Below, piece by piece: positions 45,957-56,000 of a stretch of 64,000 nucleotides of DNA (the first letter of the stretch is position 1; the number at the start of each line of letters is the position of its first letter). Source of the DNA: Marinobacter sp. ANT_B65 (lineage in GTDB: Bacteria; Pseudomonadota; Gammaproteobacteria; Pseudomonadales; Oleiphilaceae); assembly GCF_002407605.1 (NCBI RefSeq), contig NZ_NXGV01000001.1, positions 990,895-1,054,894 of the forward strand, given 5' to 3'. The notes beneath the pieces were generated by a model. The model was not told the DNA's origin. It saw nothing but the letters and a program-made list of their open reading frames with translations, and did not search any database. A program made the position numbers and the translations under genes.

Positions 45957-47723
45957 TCATCTCTGCCCCGACACCGACAGGTTGTCGGGGTAGAGTGGTG
46001 GCAAATCAGATTCTGAAGATGATCTTTCCATTTCTCCCCGGGCCTGCCTGAGCGCGTCGACCAGGCCACTGCCATTCCATTTTGTACTGTTTTTCTCTTC
46101 ACCGCCGGTTGTCCGGCTGAACAGGCTTGCCTGCAACTGCTTGAGTTGCGTTTCCAGTTCCGTTTCCGGATATACGCTGAATGCGTCTCCGGCAGAACGG
46201 AAATCGTGGCCTGGCGAATGTAAATTGGCCCAGCTTACGAACAGTCCCGGTGTTGCAGCACTTCCTTCCTTTGCGGCCCGGACCAGTTGTTCAAAAACTG
46301 CTCTTTCGCTCCTGGTGTTAGCAGGTTCAATGTCCACGGATGCCCGGGATGAGGTTCTTCGGGTTGTCCACCAGGCAAGCATGGTAAGAACCCAGATTAG
46401 TGCCAGCACAAGACTTACCCATTGCCAGAAACGGTTGCCCTGTACCATATGAGCCTCGTTGCCGGAGCCTGCTGCTTCATTGCCGGTTTCCGGGGCAGGT
46501 GTGTCCTTGTCTGCTGTGGGGGGCAGTCCTGCGCCATCTGCAGCTACTACGTTCAGTGTTTGTGCAGGTATAACGGCTACCTTTTCACTGTCAGATTCAG
46601 TATCCCACCAGGGTATGCGAATCGCCGGAAGCAAAAGTTTTCCGGGTGCCACTGGAACCAGCGCATTGGTTTGCGTAAGGGTTGAAGCAATACCGTCAGG
46701 GCCTATACTTGTTTTTCGCACAGGCTCTTCGGGATAACTGCGAAGTCCGTCCGGCGTGGATGATGGCAAAGGCGGCAGGGCCTCTGAAGGCAGCCCGTTT
46801 GCCTGGAGGCTCAGTGTGCGTGTGAGGTTGTCCCCTGTCTTCAGGTTAAGAGTTGCGGGCATGCCTTTTTCAGCGAGAGAAAGGCTGGAAGCCGGAAGCC
46901 AGGTCGTGCCGCTGAATTCCGGCGGCACATCTTTTACGGGTACCTCGAACAGAGAAGCACTGTCCCGAAGGAACTTGAGTGAGCCATCAGCATTCCTGGC
47001 CTGGCCTTCAAAGCGAATGGCTGGCAGGTTCAACGGCCCGGGTGTTTGCGGAAACACTGCGTAGCGTCGTTCTACCACCCGGTAACGCACCCCATCGCGG
47101 TGGCGGAAGAACTCCCTCTGTTTGCCCAGAGTCTCGATGATGGCGTTGGGATGTTCAGGGTCGGACAGTTCGCCACGTATAAGGTTTCCCCGGAAGAACA
47201 GCCGCACTGTCAGTATCAGTTGCTCCTGAACATAGACTTCAGCCTTGTCTGCTGTCAGCTCAATGAAACTGTCCCGGTTGGTATTTGCCTGATCCGGAGG
47301 GTTGCCTGCGACCACCTCAATGGTTACGGGCCTGGATACAGAGTCTTTGAAGGTAAGCGCGGGAATGGTGAGCTTGCCAACTGATGTCGGTGCAAGCCGG
47401 TACGTCCAGGTAATCTCGCCCTCCATGTCGCCGTTTTCCGTGCGAATGTTGTATTGTTGATTGCGGGCAAGTATTTCGAAGTCCGGCGTCACCTTTTCAA
47501 TATCCGGTGAAGGCAGGCTCGAGATGTCAAATTCGAAAAGGTTGCCCAGATTGACATCGATCTTGGTGGTGGCCTTGAGGGTCAGGGTCAGAACTTCGCC
47601 TTCGTACAGCCTGTCTCTGTCCGGTTCTGCGGTCAATTCGCCGGCGTGAGCCGGAAGCCAGAGTGCTGTCAGAACCATAAAAACCACGAGCCGGATTGCC
47701 GGAGTGATCAGCCGTTTTACCAT
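45957..47723 (-). CDS. batD: BatD-like membrane protein
   Basis: 588 residues with an N-terminal signal (VVFMVLTALWLPAHAGELTAE), beta-rich oxygen-tolerance domains (DRLYEGEVLTLTLK, TWTYRLAPTSVGKLTIPAL), a membrane helix near 440-460 (WQWVSLVLALIWVLTMLAWW) and a cytoplasmic tail. Bat proteins are linked to envelope stress and aerotolerance, but the molecular job is unknown. Last gene of the six-gene minus-strand operon. Confidence 0.88.
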   Translation of the reverse strand: MVKRLITPAIRLVVFMVLTALWLPAHAGELTAEPDRDRLYEGEVLTLTLKATTKIDVNLGNLFEFDISSLPSPDIEKVTPDFEILARNQQYNIRTENGDMEGEITWTYRLAPTSVGKLTIPALTFKDSVSRPVTIEVVAGNPPDQANTNRDSFIELTADKAEVYVQEQLILTVRLFFRGNLIRGELSDPEHPNAIIETLGKQREFFRHRDGVRYRVVERRYAVFPQTPGPLNLPAIRFEGQARNADGSLKFLRDSASLFEVPVKDVPPEFSGTTWLPASSLSLAEKGMPATLNLKTGDNLTRTLSLQANGLPSEALPPLPSSTPDGLRSYPEEPVRKTSIGPDGIASTLTQTNALVPVAPGKLLLPAIRIPWWDTESDSEKVAVIPAQTLNVVAADGAGLPPTADKDTPAPETGNEAAGSGNEAHMVQGNRFWQWVSLVLALIWVLTMLAWWTTRRTSSRASVDIEPANTRSERAVFEQLVRAAKEGSAATPGLFVSWANLHSPGHDFRSAGDAFSVYPETELETQLKQLQASLFSRTTGGEEKNSTKWNGSGLVDALRQARGEMERSSSESDLPPLYPDNLSVSGQR

Positions 47724-49534
47724 GGTGTATCGCCCTCATCGGATGGTGTCTGGCGCTTCTGATATTGTTGCAGGAATTTTCGCTGTAAAAGTCCGCCAGG
47801 GTTGTCGGGGACACGGCGTAATGATTGTTCCTGGCTTTGCGTCAGGGGGGTTTCAGATACGGGTGCGGGGGCCAGAGCCTCTTCTTCTGAAGGCTCCCCG
47901 TCCGGAGTCTGCGCATTTGCATTGCTGTCTTCTGATGTGTCCCCGGGCTGCTGCTCTCCAGGCTCGTCCTGGTTGGTATTCTGTCCCTGATCCTGGGGAT
48001 TGTTCTGGTTTTCGGCTTCGTCCGGTGACGCTTCCGACTCTCCTTCGTTGTTCTGAGAGTCTTCGTTTGCGCCAGAAGATCCGGACTTGTTTTTCTGCTG
48101 CTGGCTGTCTTCCCCGGGGGAGTCCGACGGGTTCTGATCATCGTTGCCCGGCTGCTGATCAGAATTTTCCTTCTGCTGTTCAAGCAGGTCTTCCACCAGT
48201 TGCCGGTTTACACGGGCATCTTCCAGCTCAGGATTGCGATCCAGGGCGCGGTCATAGGCTTCCATGGCCTCTTGCAGTTTTTCTGCCCGGGCAAGAGCGT
48301 TGCCGCGGTTGTAATCTGCCTGAGCTGTATCCGCTTCAGCGAAGGCTTTGGCTGCTTCATCATAACGTTCAGCCCTGTATAGCGCAGAGCCTCTCCACTC
48401 GGGAGATTCAAGTATGTCCGCAGCAGCGTCGGGATCTTTACTGATCAGTCCTTCGGCTCTCTGGTCTTGCCGTTGCCAGAGACTGTCCCAGTCCATAGCG
48501 GCTGCCGGCTGAGGTATCGCCGGCAGCAGAACCAGGGCTATCGCAGTAAAGGCTCCGCGACGCCAGCCCAGCAACAGCAAGGGCAGGGCCAGCCATAGCA
48601 ACCAGTACCCGTCGTCTTTCCAGCGGTTTATAGTGAGCCCTGTGTCTGTATCCTGCCATTCGTCAGATTCCACGGGGCTGAGGTTCAGGGCATTTATATC
48701 ACTGTCATCCAGCGTCAGCTCATGGCTTGCGCCTCCATTATTTCGGGCAAGCTCAGCGAGTGCGTCCGGGTCGGTGCGGACGATGACGATATTGCCCTTG
48801 TCCCGGATGAATCCGCGCCGCGCAAGGGGGATAGGGCCTCCATCACGGGTGCCGGCCGCCAGAGTACTGAGGCTAAAGCCGGAACCTGCAAGCTCATTGT
48901 GGATGGCCTCCCGATAAGAATCTGAAATGCCATCGGTAATCATCAGAATGCGGCCCTTGCCAGGAGAACCCTGCTCTAGAAGTGCGCGCGCGCTGGCAAT
49001 GGCCAGGTCGGCACGGTTGCCCTGAACCGGCATGATTACCGGGTCCAGTACGTTGAGCATACCTGTGAGTGTGTTGCTGTCGTCTGTAAGGGGGGTGACT
49101 ACGTGTGCGTCCCCCGAATACACCACCAGTGCGTTCAGGCTGCCTTCCCGGATCGCCAGAATGTCGCGGATCTTGCGTTTTGCGCGAGTCAGGCGGTCGG
49201 GCTCAAGATCCGTTGCCAGCATGGATAAGGATAAATCCAGCACGATCACCAGGCTGTCGCCGGGTTTCTTCAGAGGGGTGGGGGCCTCGCGCCATGCAGG
49301 ACCAGCAAGTGCTATAGCAAGGATAACAACTGCGCTGATTGCAGGTACCAGACGTGATCCGGGTTTTGCTGCAGCGCCGCCGTATCGCCGGATAACCGGA
49401 GACAATAACTTTTCGGGTATCAGCCCGGCCCAGCCACTGTTGCCGGAACTCTTGTGTTTGAGTGCCAGGTAAAGCACGGGCACGATCAGCAGTAACAAGA
49501 GCCAGAACGGGCGCAGAAAATGGAGGTCAGCCAT
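47717..49534 (-). CDS. batB: BatB/BatC fusion: von Willebrand A plus TPR protein
   Basis: 605 residues. An N-terminal membrane helix, then a von Willebrand factor A domain with metal-site motif VLDLSLSM and MITDGISDS, then a second membrane helix, then TPR units (ADYNRGNALARAEKLQEAMEAY) and a long disordered tail rich in Asn, Gln, Glu and Asp. In Bacteroides-type operons the TPR part is the separate BatC. It overlaps batD by seven bases and batA by eight. Confidence 0.88.
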   Translation of the reverse strand: MADLHFLRPFWLLLLLIVPVLYLALKHKSSGNSGWAGLIPEKLLSPVIRRYGGAAAKPGSRLVPAISAVVILAIALAGPAWREAPTPLKKPGDSLVIVLDLSLSMLATDLEPDRLTRAKRKIRDILAIREGSLNALVVYSGDAHVVTPLTDDSNTLTGMLNVLDPVIMPVQGNRADLAIASARALLEQGSPGKGRILMITDGISDSYREAIHNELAGSGFSLSTLAAGTRDGGPIPLARRGFIRDKGNIVIVRTDPDALAELARNNGGASHELTLDDSDINALNLSPVESDEWQDTDTGLTINRWKDDGYWLLWLALPLLLLGWRRGAFTAIALVLLPAIPQPAAAMDWDSLWQRQDQRAEGLISKDPDAAADILESPEWRGSALYRAERYDEAAKAFAEADTAQADYNRGNALARAEKLQEAMEAYDRALDRNPELEDARVNRQLVEDLLEQQKENSDQQPGNDDQNPSDSPGEDSQQQKNKSGSSGANEDSQNNEGESEASPDEAENQNNPQDQGQNTNQDEPGEQQPGDTSEDSNANAQTPDGEPSEEEALAPAPVSETPLTQSQEQSLRRVPDNPGGLLQRKFLQQYQKRQTPSDEGDTPW

Positions 49535-50567
49535 GGTTAATGCTCCCTGCAGTTTTCTGATCTGTGTGCTTGCGGGGCCGGGGCAGCTTGCCTTCGCTGC
49601 GCCGGAAGAGAAACAGGCTCAGCCAGAGAGCTGCGGCTATGCCTGCTGGCCAGAAAAAAAGATCGGTAACCGGACGGTAGAATTTTCCATCCAGCTCAAT
49701 GGGCTCAAGCTGGTTAATGGTGTCGTAGATCGTCTCCAGTTCGCGCAGGCTGCGAGCGCGAAAATACTCGCCACCGGTTTGTTGCGCCATTCGTGTCAGA
49801 AGACCTTCATCAAGATCTCTTGAGGGGTTTATCCGACGTGAGCCGAGAAGTCCTCGCTGTATCATGGATTCAGCGCCAATGCCTATGGTGTAGAGCCGGA
49901 TGCCCGCTGCAGCTGCAATTTCTGTGGCTTTATCGGGCGAGATCTCTCCAGCAGTGTTGGCGCCATCCGTTAGCAGCACCGCCACTCGTTGTTGTTGGGG
50001 CCTGTCCCTCAGGCGCTTTGTAGCCAGACCGACGGCATCGCCAATTGCGGTTGCACGCCCGGCCATGCCTATGCCCGATTCCTGCAGCAGTGTCTCAAGG
50101 GTTGCGAGATCAAACGTGAGAGGTGCCTGAACATAGGGCTCTGTGCCGAAAAGTATCAGGCCAAGCCGGTCCCCTTTGCGGCGGGCAATAAACTCGTTCA
50201 GTACCTTTTTGACGGCTTGCAGGCGGTTAATGCTGCGCCCCTGAAGAACCATGTCCTGCTCTTCCATGCTGGGCGAAATATCTACGACGAGCATCAGGTC
50301 GCGCCCGGATACGGGCATCTGGACCTGCTCGCCCACATGCTGTGGTCTTGCCATCGCCAGTACCAGCAAGGCCCAGGCCAGAAACAGCACCATAGTTTGC
50401 CAGCGAGGAACGCCATTACCCTGGCGCGTAACTCCAGGAAGGTCTGACAGCCAGTGGCCTACAGGAAATACCGGGGCATCCACAGTTTGCGCAACCGGCT
50501 TTTTCCATTGCAGAAGAACAGGTATCAGAACCAGAACCAGTACCCAGGGGTAGGCGAGACTCAGCAT
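49527..50567 (-). CDS. batA: BatA von Willebrand factor A protein
   Basis: 346 residues: N-terminal double membrane helix (LAYPWVLVLVLIPVLLQW and VLFLAWALLVLAMA), a metal-site motif VVDISPSMEEQDM, LLTDGANTAGE, and a C-terminal membrane helix. The ATG at 50567 has GGAGG seven bases upstream and overlaps the end of the DUF4381 gene. An ATG at 50585 is the alternative. Confidence 0.9.
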   Translation of the reverse strand: MLSLAYPWVLVLVLIPVLLQWKKPVAQTVDAPVFPVGHWLSDLPGVTRQGNGVPRWQTMVLFLAWALLVLAMARPQHVGEQVQMPVSGRDLMLVVDISPSMEEQDMVLQGRSINRLQAVKKVLNEFIARRKGDRLGLILFGTEPYVQAPLTFDLATLETLLQESGIGMAGRATAIGDAVGLATKRLRDRPQQQRVAVLLTDGANTAGEISPDKATEIAAAAGIRLYTIGIGAESMIQRGLLGSRRINPSRDLDEGLLTRMAQQTGGEYFRARSLRELETIYDTINQLEPIELDGKFYRPVTDLFFWPAGIAAALWLSLFLFRRSEGKLPRPRKHTDQKTAGSINHG

Positions 50568-51031
50568 TTTTGTGCCTCCAGCCAAAGTCGCGCGAATTTC
50601 AGCGCCTGTGCGGGTTCTGCCGCAGGTTCCGGCTGCCAGGTGCTGTTCACGAGTGCTTCAGCAATGGCTTGCTGGGCAATGCCGTTATCGGGCAGGTTTT
50701 GTAGCAGGAACGCGGCCCACTGCCTGCCGGAAAGGGCTTCAGGGTGAGCCTCCGGATAACGCGCCTGTGCAACTCGTTTGAGTAGTGTGTTGAGTTGTGA
50801 AAACCACTGAGGCTCCTTTGAAGCATTGCGCTCGAGGTAAGCCAGTTCTGCTTTTGCAGGGGCTAGCCAGCGGTTTTTGTGTCGGTGGCGCCGGACCAGC
50901 CATATCAGGGCGCTGATCCCTACAAGGAGTGCAATGGCCAGAACCCACCAGCCCGGCGCGGGAGGCCAGAAGCCTCCGGCTTGTGGCAGGTGAATGTCCC
51001 GGAGCTGGCTTAACGGATCGTCTGCCATCAT
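50561..51031 (-). CDS. DUF4381 membrane protein of the Bat operon
   Basis: 156 residues with one membrane helix (WVLAIALLVGISALIWLVRR) after the conserved LRDIHLPQAGGFWPPAPGWW start, and a helical cytoplasmic domain (LKRVAQARYP ... LSGRQWAAFL). Two overlapping ATG codons (51031, 51028) lie on the DUF58 gene's stop. The family always travels with MoxR, DUF58 and BatA genes; its function is unknown. Confidence 0.82.
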   Translation of the reverse strand: MMADDPLSQLRDIHLPQAGGFWPPAPGWWVLAIALLVGISALIWLVRRHRHKNRWLAPAKAELAYLERNASKEPQWFSQLNTLLKRVAQARYPEAHPEALSGRQWAAFLLQNLPDNGIAQQAIAEALVNSTWQPEPAAEPAQALKFARLWLEAQKC

Positions 51032-51960
51032 CTGATTCGTCCTCCGGGGCCGAGTATCGCCTGCAGGCTTGTAGCTGGTGCTTCGCGGGTTGAAACGTCG
51101 GTTGCACGGACCCCGGACAGGCGGAAGCACTCAGCAAGTGCAGCCTCGTGGTGGGTGATTTTTTCACGCCACGCCTGTTGAAAGCTGCGGTTGGACGCAT
51201 CAAACCACACAGGGCCCTCTGCTCCTGCAATGGCAAAGCGGCCGCTTTGCGGCAACGCCTGCTCCAGTGGATCGACTACCCTCAGTGCACTCACGCTGTT
51301 ATGGCTGGCCAGTGCCCCGAGTAAGGAACTCGTATTCCCAGAGATATTCAGAAAATCACTGATTACAAAGATCCGGCTGCCGGTGTGGGCTACACGGCGG
51401 GCTTCAGCAAGTGCAGTATCCAGGGTGATTTCGGATGAAGAAGACTCCAGAGATATGCGTTGCTGGCTGGCAAGCGTGTCGAGAATCCGTAACACAGACT
51501 TTTTGCGCCGTGCAGGGCGCTGAACGCTCAAGGCGTTACCGTTAAAGATAATGCCGCCTACCTGGTCTCCTGCTGAAAGCGAGAGCCAGGCAAGAATCGC
51601 GGCGAGCTGGGCACATCGTACCTGTTTGAAGGCCCCGGTACTGGCGAAGAAAAGGGTGGGGCCAAGATCGCACAGTAACAGAACCGGGCGTTCCCGCTCT
51701 TCTTCATAGAGTTTGGTGTGTGGGGCCTGGCGTCTTGCTGTCACACGCCAGTCAATGCTGCGGATATCGTCCCCGGGCTGATAAAGCCGCACTTCCGCAA
51801 AGGCCATCCCGCGTCCACGTTGCGACGAATGCTGAAGCCCTGCCTGACGCGCCCGTGCCGGGCGCGCCGATGGCAGTTTCAGTGCCCTGGCATCAGCCTG
51901 CAGGCGAATGAGTGCCTGCAGGCTGATGCGGGTTGTTGCATCACTGTCTGTTACATCCAT
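51028..51960 (-). CDS. DUF58 domain protein of the MoxR-Bat operon
   Basis: 310 residues. The DUF58 signature is RGMAFAEVRLYQPGDDIRSIDWRVTARRQAPHTK (seen in parts), followed by a von Willebrand A-like fold (LLLCDLGPTLFF, IFVISDFLNISGN). Such proteins are thought to be targets of the MoxR ATPase encoded just upstream. Confidence 0.87.
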   Translation of the reverse strand: MDVTDSDATTRISLQALIRLQADARALKLPSARPARARQAGLQHSSQRGRGMAFAEVRLYQPGDDIRSIDWRVTARRQAPHTKLYEEERERPVLLLCDLGPTLFFASTGAFKQVRCAQLAAILAWLSLSAGDQVGGIIFNGNALSVQRPARRKKSVLRILDTLASQQRISLESSSSEITLDTALAEARRVAHTGSRIFVISDFLNISGNTSSLLGALASHNSVSALRVVDPLEQALPQSGRFAIAGAEGPVWFDASNRSFQQAWREKITHHEAALAECFRLSGVRATDVSTREAPATSLQAILGPGGRIR

Positions 51961-51968
51961 GGCCGGTC

Positions 51969-52931
51969 TCAGGCGCTCACTGGCACGCGGTCAATCAGGC
52001 GCTGGATGACCGTGTCGGCCGTCACACCTTCGGCTTCTGCCTCGAACGTGAGCAGGATACGGTGCCGGAGCACATCGAAAGCCACTGCACGCACATCATC
52101 AGGCGTTACATAATCCCGACCATCCAGCCACGCAATGGCGCGAGCGCAGCGGTCGAGAGCGATAGTGCCTCGCGGGCTTGCACCGAAAGCCGTCCAGCGA
52201 GCCAGTTCCGGGTCCAGCGCGCCTGGGTCTCTTGTTGCCAGTACCAGCGCCAACAGATACTGCTCAACCGGCTCAGCCATATAGATATCCGCAACTTCAG
52301 CCCGGGCGTCAAAAACCTGATCGGCAGTCACGCGGATATTAGCTGTTGGCTGACCCTGGCGGTAGTCGCTTCTTGCCAGATGGAGGATGGCCTGCTCGGC
52401 CTGGGCCGATGGATAGCCGATCACCACGTGCATCAGGAAGCGATCAAGCTGGGCCTCGGGTAATGGATAAGTTCCTTCCTGCTCGATGGGGTTCTGGGTT
52501 GCCATGACCATGAACAGCCGGTCAAGCGGGAAGGTTCGCATGCCTACGCTGACCTGGCGCTCTCCCATTGCTTCGAGCAGAGCAGACTGTACTTTTGCCG
52601 GTGCGCGGTTGATTTCATCTGCCAGGACCAGGTTATGGAAAATCGGTCCGCGCTGGAATTCGAACAGCCCGGTTTCAGCGCGGTAGATCTCGCTGCCGGT
52701 GACGTCTGACGGCAACAGGTCGGGAGTGAACTGAATGCGATGAAAATCCCCTGTAAGGTGATCTGCCAGGGCCTTTATGGCTGTGGTCTTGGCCAACCCA
52801 GGTGCACCTTCTACAAGAAGGTGTCCATCAGCAAGCAATGTAATAAGAAGGCGATCAACCAGTTTTTCCTGCCCGATAATCCTATTGGCTAACTGTGCCC
52901 GTAACTCACCGAACGTATGCTGTAACGACAT
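51969..52931 (-). CDS. moxR: MoxR-family AAA+ ATPase
   Basis: 320 residues from ATG 52931 (MSLQHTFGELRAQL). IIGQEKLVDRLLI, Walker A VEGAPGLAKTTAIKAL, Walker B LVLADEINRAPAKVQSALLEAM, MATQNPIEQEGTYPLPEAQLDRF and the C-terminal lid are all present. A TTG at 53000 would lengthen it with unrelated residues. First gene of the operon; it faces gdhB across a 141-base divergent gap. Confidence 0.93.
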   Translation of the reverse strand: MSLQHTFGELRAQLANRIIGQEKLVDRLLITLLADGHLLVEGAPGLAKTTAIKALADHLTGDFHRIQFTPDLLPSDVTGSEIYRAETGLFEFQRGPIFHNLVLADEINRAPAKVQSALLEAMGERQVSVGMRTFPLDRLFMVMATQNPIEQEGTYPLPEAQLDRFLMHVVIGYPSAQAEQAILHLARSDYRQGQPTANIRVTADQVFDARAEVADIYMAEPVEQYLLALVLATRDPGALDPELARWTAFGASPRGTIALDRCARAIAWLDGRDYVTPDDVRAVAFDVLRHRILLTFEAEAEGVTADTVIQRLIDRVPVSA

Positions 52932-53072
52932 TGGAAGTGACTGCTCTCGTGCGTAGGTATTAAGTAAGTAGTTGCCGCAGTTTTGGTGTCTGACCGGCAA
53001 AAATCAAGGCTTTGACTATGCTTATCACACGATATTCTGATTACGTTTATTTCACACTAACTGAGGTCGCCC

Positions 53073-56000
53073 ATGAATGCGCTGACAGTGGCCAGCAAAG
53101 ATCAGTTTTTTGAACTTTTGGCTGAAGAGTTTTCCAGAAAGATTGCCAAGGCCGAAGCCAGAAAAATCAGCGAATTTGTAAAGCAGCATTATGCTCATAC
53201 GCCATTGGAGGAGCTGGTCAGCCGGCGCCTCTCCGATACCTATGGTGCGGCACTTGCAGCCTGGCAGTTTCTGCAGAAACGCAGTGCCGAGGAAACTCCC
53301 GTCGCAGTATTCAATCCGGACCTGGAGAGCGATGGCTGGCAATCCACACATACCGTGGTGTTTATTCTGCATCCGAACATTCCGTTTTTGATCGATTCCC
53401 TGCGCATTGCTGTGAATCAGCGGGAAATCGGTACCCATTCAATTCAGCATTCCATACTCCAGTTAGAGCGTGACAAGGCTGGAAAGCTCAAAAATCTGCT
53501 GGCCACCAAAAAAAGCGACGCCGCCTCCGCCTATGAGGCGTTTATCGTTCTGGAAATTGACAGGCACAGTGATCCGGAAGATCTGAAGGAGCTGGAGCAG
53601 GCTCTGCAGGTTGTTTTGCACGAGGTGCGTATTGCAGTCTCAGACTTTCCGGTGGTTACCGGCAAAGTCAGCCAGATTGTAGATGAGCTGGATAACACTA
53701 GCGCCGGGATAAGTAGTGAACAAAAGGAAGAGGCTCGTGCGTTCCTGGGGTGGCTGGAGCACGACCACTTTACTTTTCTCGGCTACGATGAGTACGACTT
53801 TGTCAGTGACAAATCGGGCATGGTGGTTCGCCGGGTTGAAAATTCCGAGTTGGGCATACTTCGTGTGAATAATGAGCGCCCTGACCGGGTTCATCTCAAT
53901 GAGCTGCCCAAGCGCACGCGCCATGAGATGACGCGGGCTGACGATATATTTATTTTTGCCAAGTCTGCCCAGCGCTCCCGGGTTCACCGACCGGCCTACC
54001 CGGATTACATTGCCGTCAAGAAGTTCAATAAAAAAGGCGAGGTGGTTGGCGAACACCGTTTTCTCGGTTTGTATACTGCGCGCGCTTACAATGAGCGTCC
54101 CGATGAGATTCCGCTGCTGAAGCGCAAGTTCCAGAATGTGATGAAACGCTCCGGTTTTCTGCGTGCTGACTATGCGGGCAAGGAGCTGGAACAGATACTC
54201 ACGCTCTATCCCCGTGATGAGCTGTTCCAGATTGACGAGGATGAGTTGCTGGATGTTGCCAAAAATATCCTGTACATCCAGGAACGGCGGCACACTGAAC
54301 TGTTTATGCGCGAAGACGTGTATGGTCAGTTTGTTACCTGTCTGGCGTTTTTTCCACGGGATATCTACAACACGGAACTTCGCCTGAAGGTTGAGCAGGT
54401 ACTTCTCGAACGCCTGGATGCCGAAGACATCGAGTTTGTTACCCACTTCTCAGAGTCTGTACTGGCGAGGGTACAGTTCACCATTCGTGTTCCTCAGGTT
54501 GAAAACCGCAAGCTGCCAATCGCTGAGATACGAGAAAAAGTCATCGAGATGGCTCAGTCGTGGCGCGACGGGCTCTCGGATTCCCTGAGCGAAGCCTACG
54601 GTGAAGAGCAGGGTAATGAGCTCTACAGGCTCTGGGCCGCAGGCTTTCCTGCCAGCTACACAGAGATGTTCTCCGCGCGCAGGGCAGCTCTTGATCTTGA
54701 GCATATTTCGACTGCTTCGACTCGCAATGACCTGACGATGAGTTTCTATCGGGCACTGGAAGAGGACGAAAGCACGCTGCACTTCAAGCTGTTTTTCCCC
54801 GACCAGCCTCTGCCGCTGTCAGATGTCATGCCCATTTTCGACAACCTGGGTTTCCGTGTCCTGGGAGAACATCCGTTTGAAGTAACTGACCGCAATAACA
54901 AAACCGTCTGGATTCATGATTTCACACTTTATGCCCATAACGGCAAGGTGGTGGATATTCACCGGATACGACCAATTTTCGAAGAGCTGTTCCATCGTGT
55001 GTGGTACGGCGAAGCGGAAAATGATGCTTTCAACCGGATGCTCATTTCTTCTTACATGAGCTGGCGGGAAATTGCGTTGCTGCGCACCTACGCCCGTTAT
55101 ATGCGTCAGATTCGCTTTTCCAACAGCCAGACCTTCATCTCGAATACGCTGGTTAACCATGTTGAGCTCGCCCGGATTCTGCTTGAGTACTTTGACGTCC
55201 GTTTCAACCCGGATCGTTTTCAGAGTGAGGGCAAGTGCCAGGCGGCCCAGCAGAAACTGGAGATCGAGTTCAACGCGGGGCTGGAAGAGGTGGAGAACCT
55301 CAGTGAAGACCGTGTACTTCGTCTCTATCTTGAATTGATGCAGGCGACACTGCGTACCAACTACTACCAGCTTGATAAAGCTGGCGGCCCCAAGTCATAC
55401 ATCAGTGTGAAGTTTGACCCTTCCCGTATTCCGGATATGCCATTGCCGCTGCCTGTATTCGAGATTTTCGTGTACTCGCCCCGGGTGGAGGGTGTACACC
55501 TCCGTGGTGGCAAGGTAGCCAGGGGCGGGTTGCGCTGGTCCGACCGCTTTGAAGACTACCGGACCGAAGTGCTGGGGCTGGTCAAGGCCCAGCAGGTTAA
55601 AAACGCGGTGATCGTGCCAGTGGGCGCCAAGGGCGGTTTTGTTGCCAAACAACTGCCGGATTCGTCAGACCGCGAAGCTTTCCAGGCGGAAGGCATTGAA
55701 GCGTACAAAACATTTATCCGGGGGCTGCTGGATATTACGGACAACCTGCAGGATGCCGGTATCCTGCCTCCACCACGTGTGGTTCGCCATGACGGGGATG
55801 ATCATTACCTTGTTGTTGCGGCGGATAAGGGTACCGCTACATTCTCGGATATTGCTAATGGTCTGGCTGCAGAATATAACTTCTGGATGGGTGATGCTTT
55901 TGCCTCCGGCGGCAGTAATGGTTACGACCACAAGAAGATGGGTATCACCGCCCGGGGTGCCTGGGTGTCTGTGGAGCGGCATTTCCGGGAAGTTGGTATT

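Noticed and set aside
45966..45990. CCCCGACA/TGTCGGGG hairpin between ccmI and batD as a terminator
   Set aside because: It lies inside the end of batD coding sequence and has no T-run on either strand; any role is speculative.
53012..53038. TTGACT ... TATTCT promoter before gdhB
   Set aside because: The spacer is only 15 bases; plausible but too weak to list as a feature.
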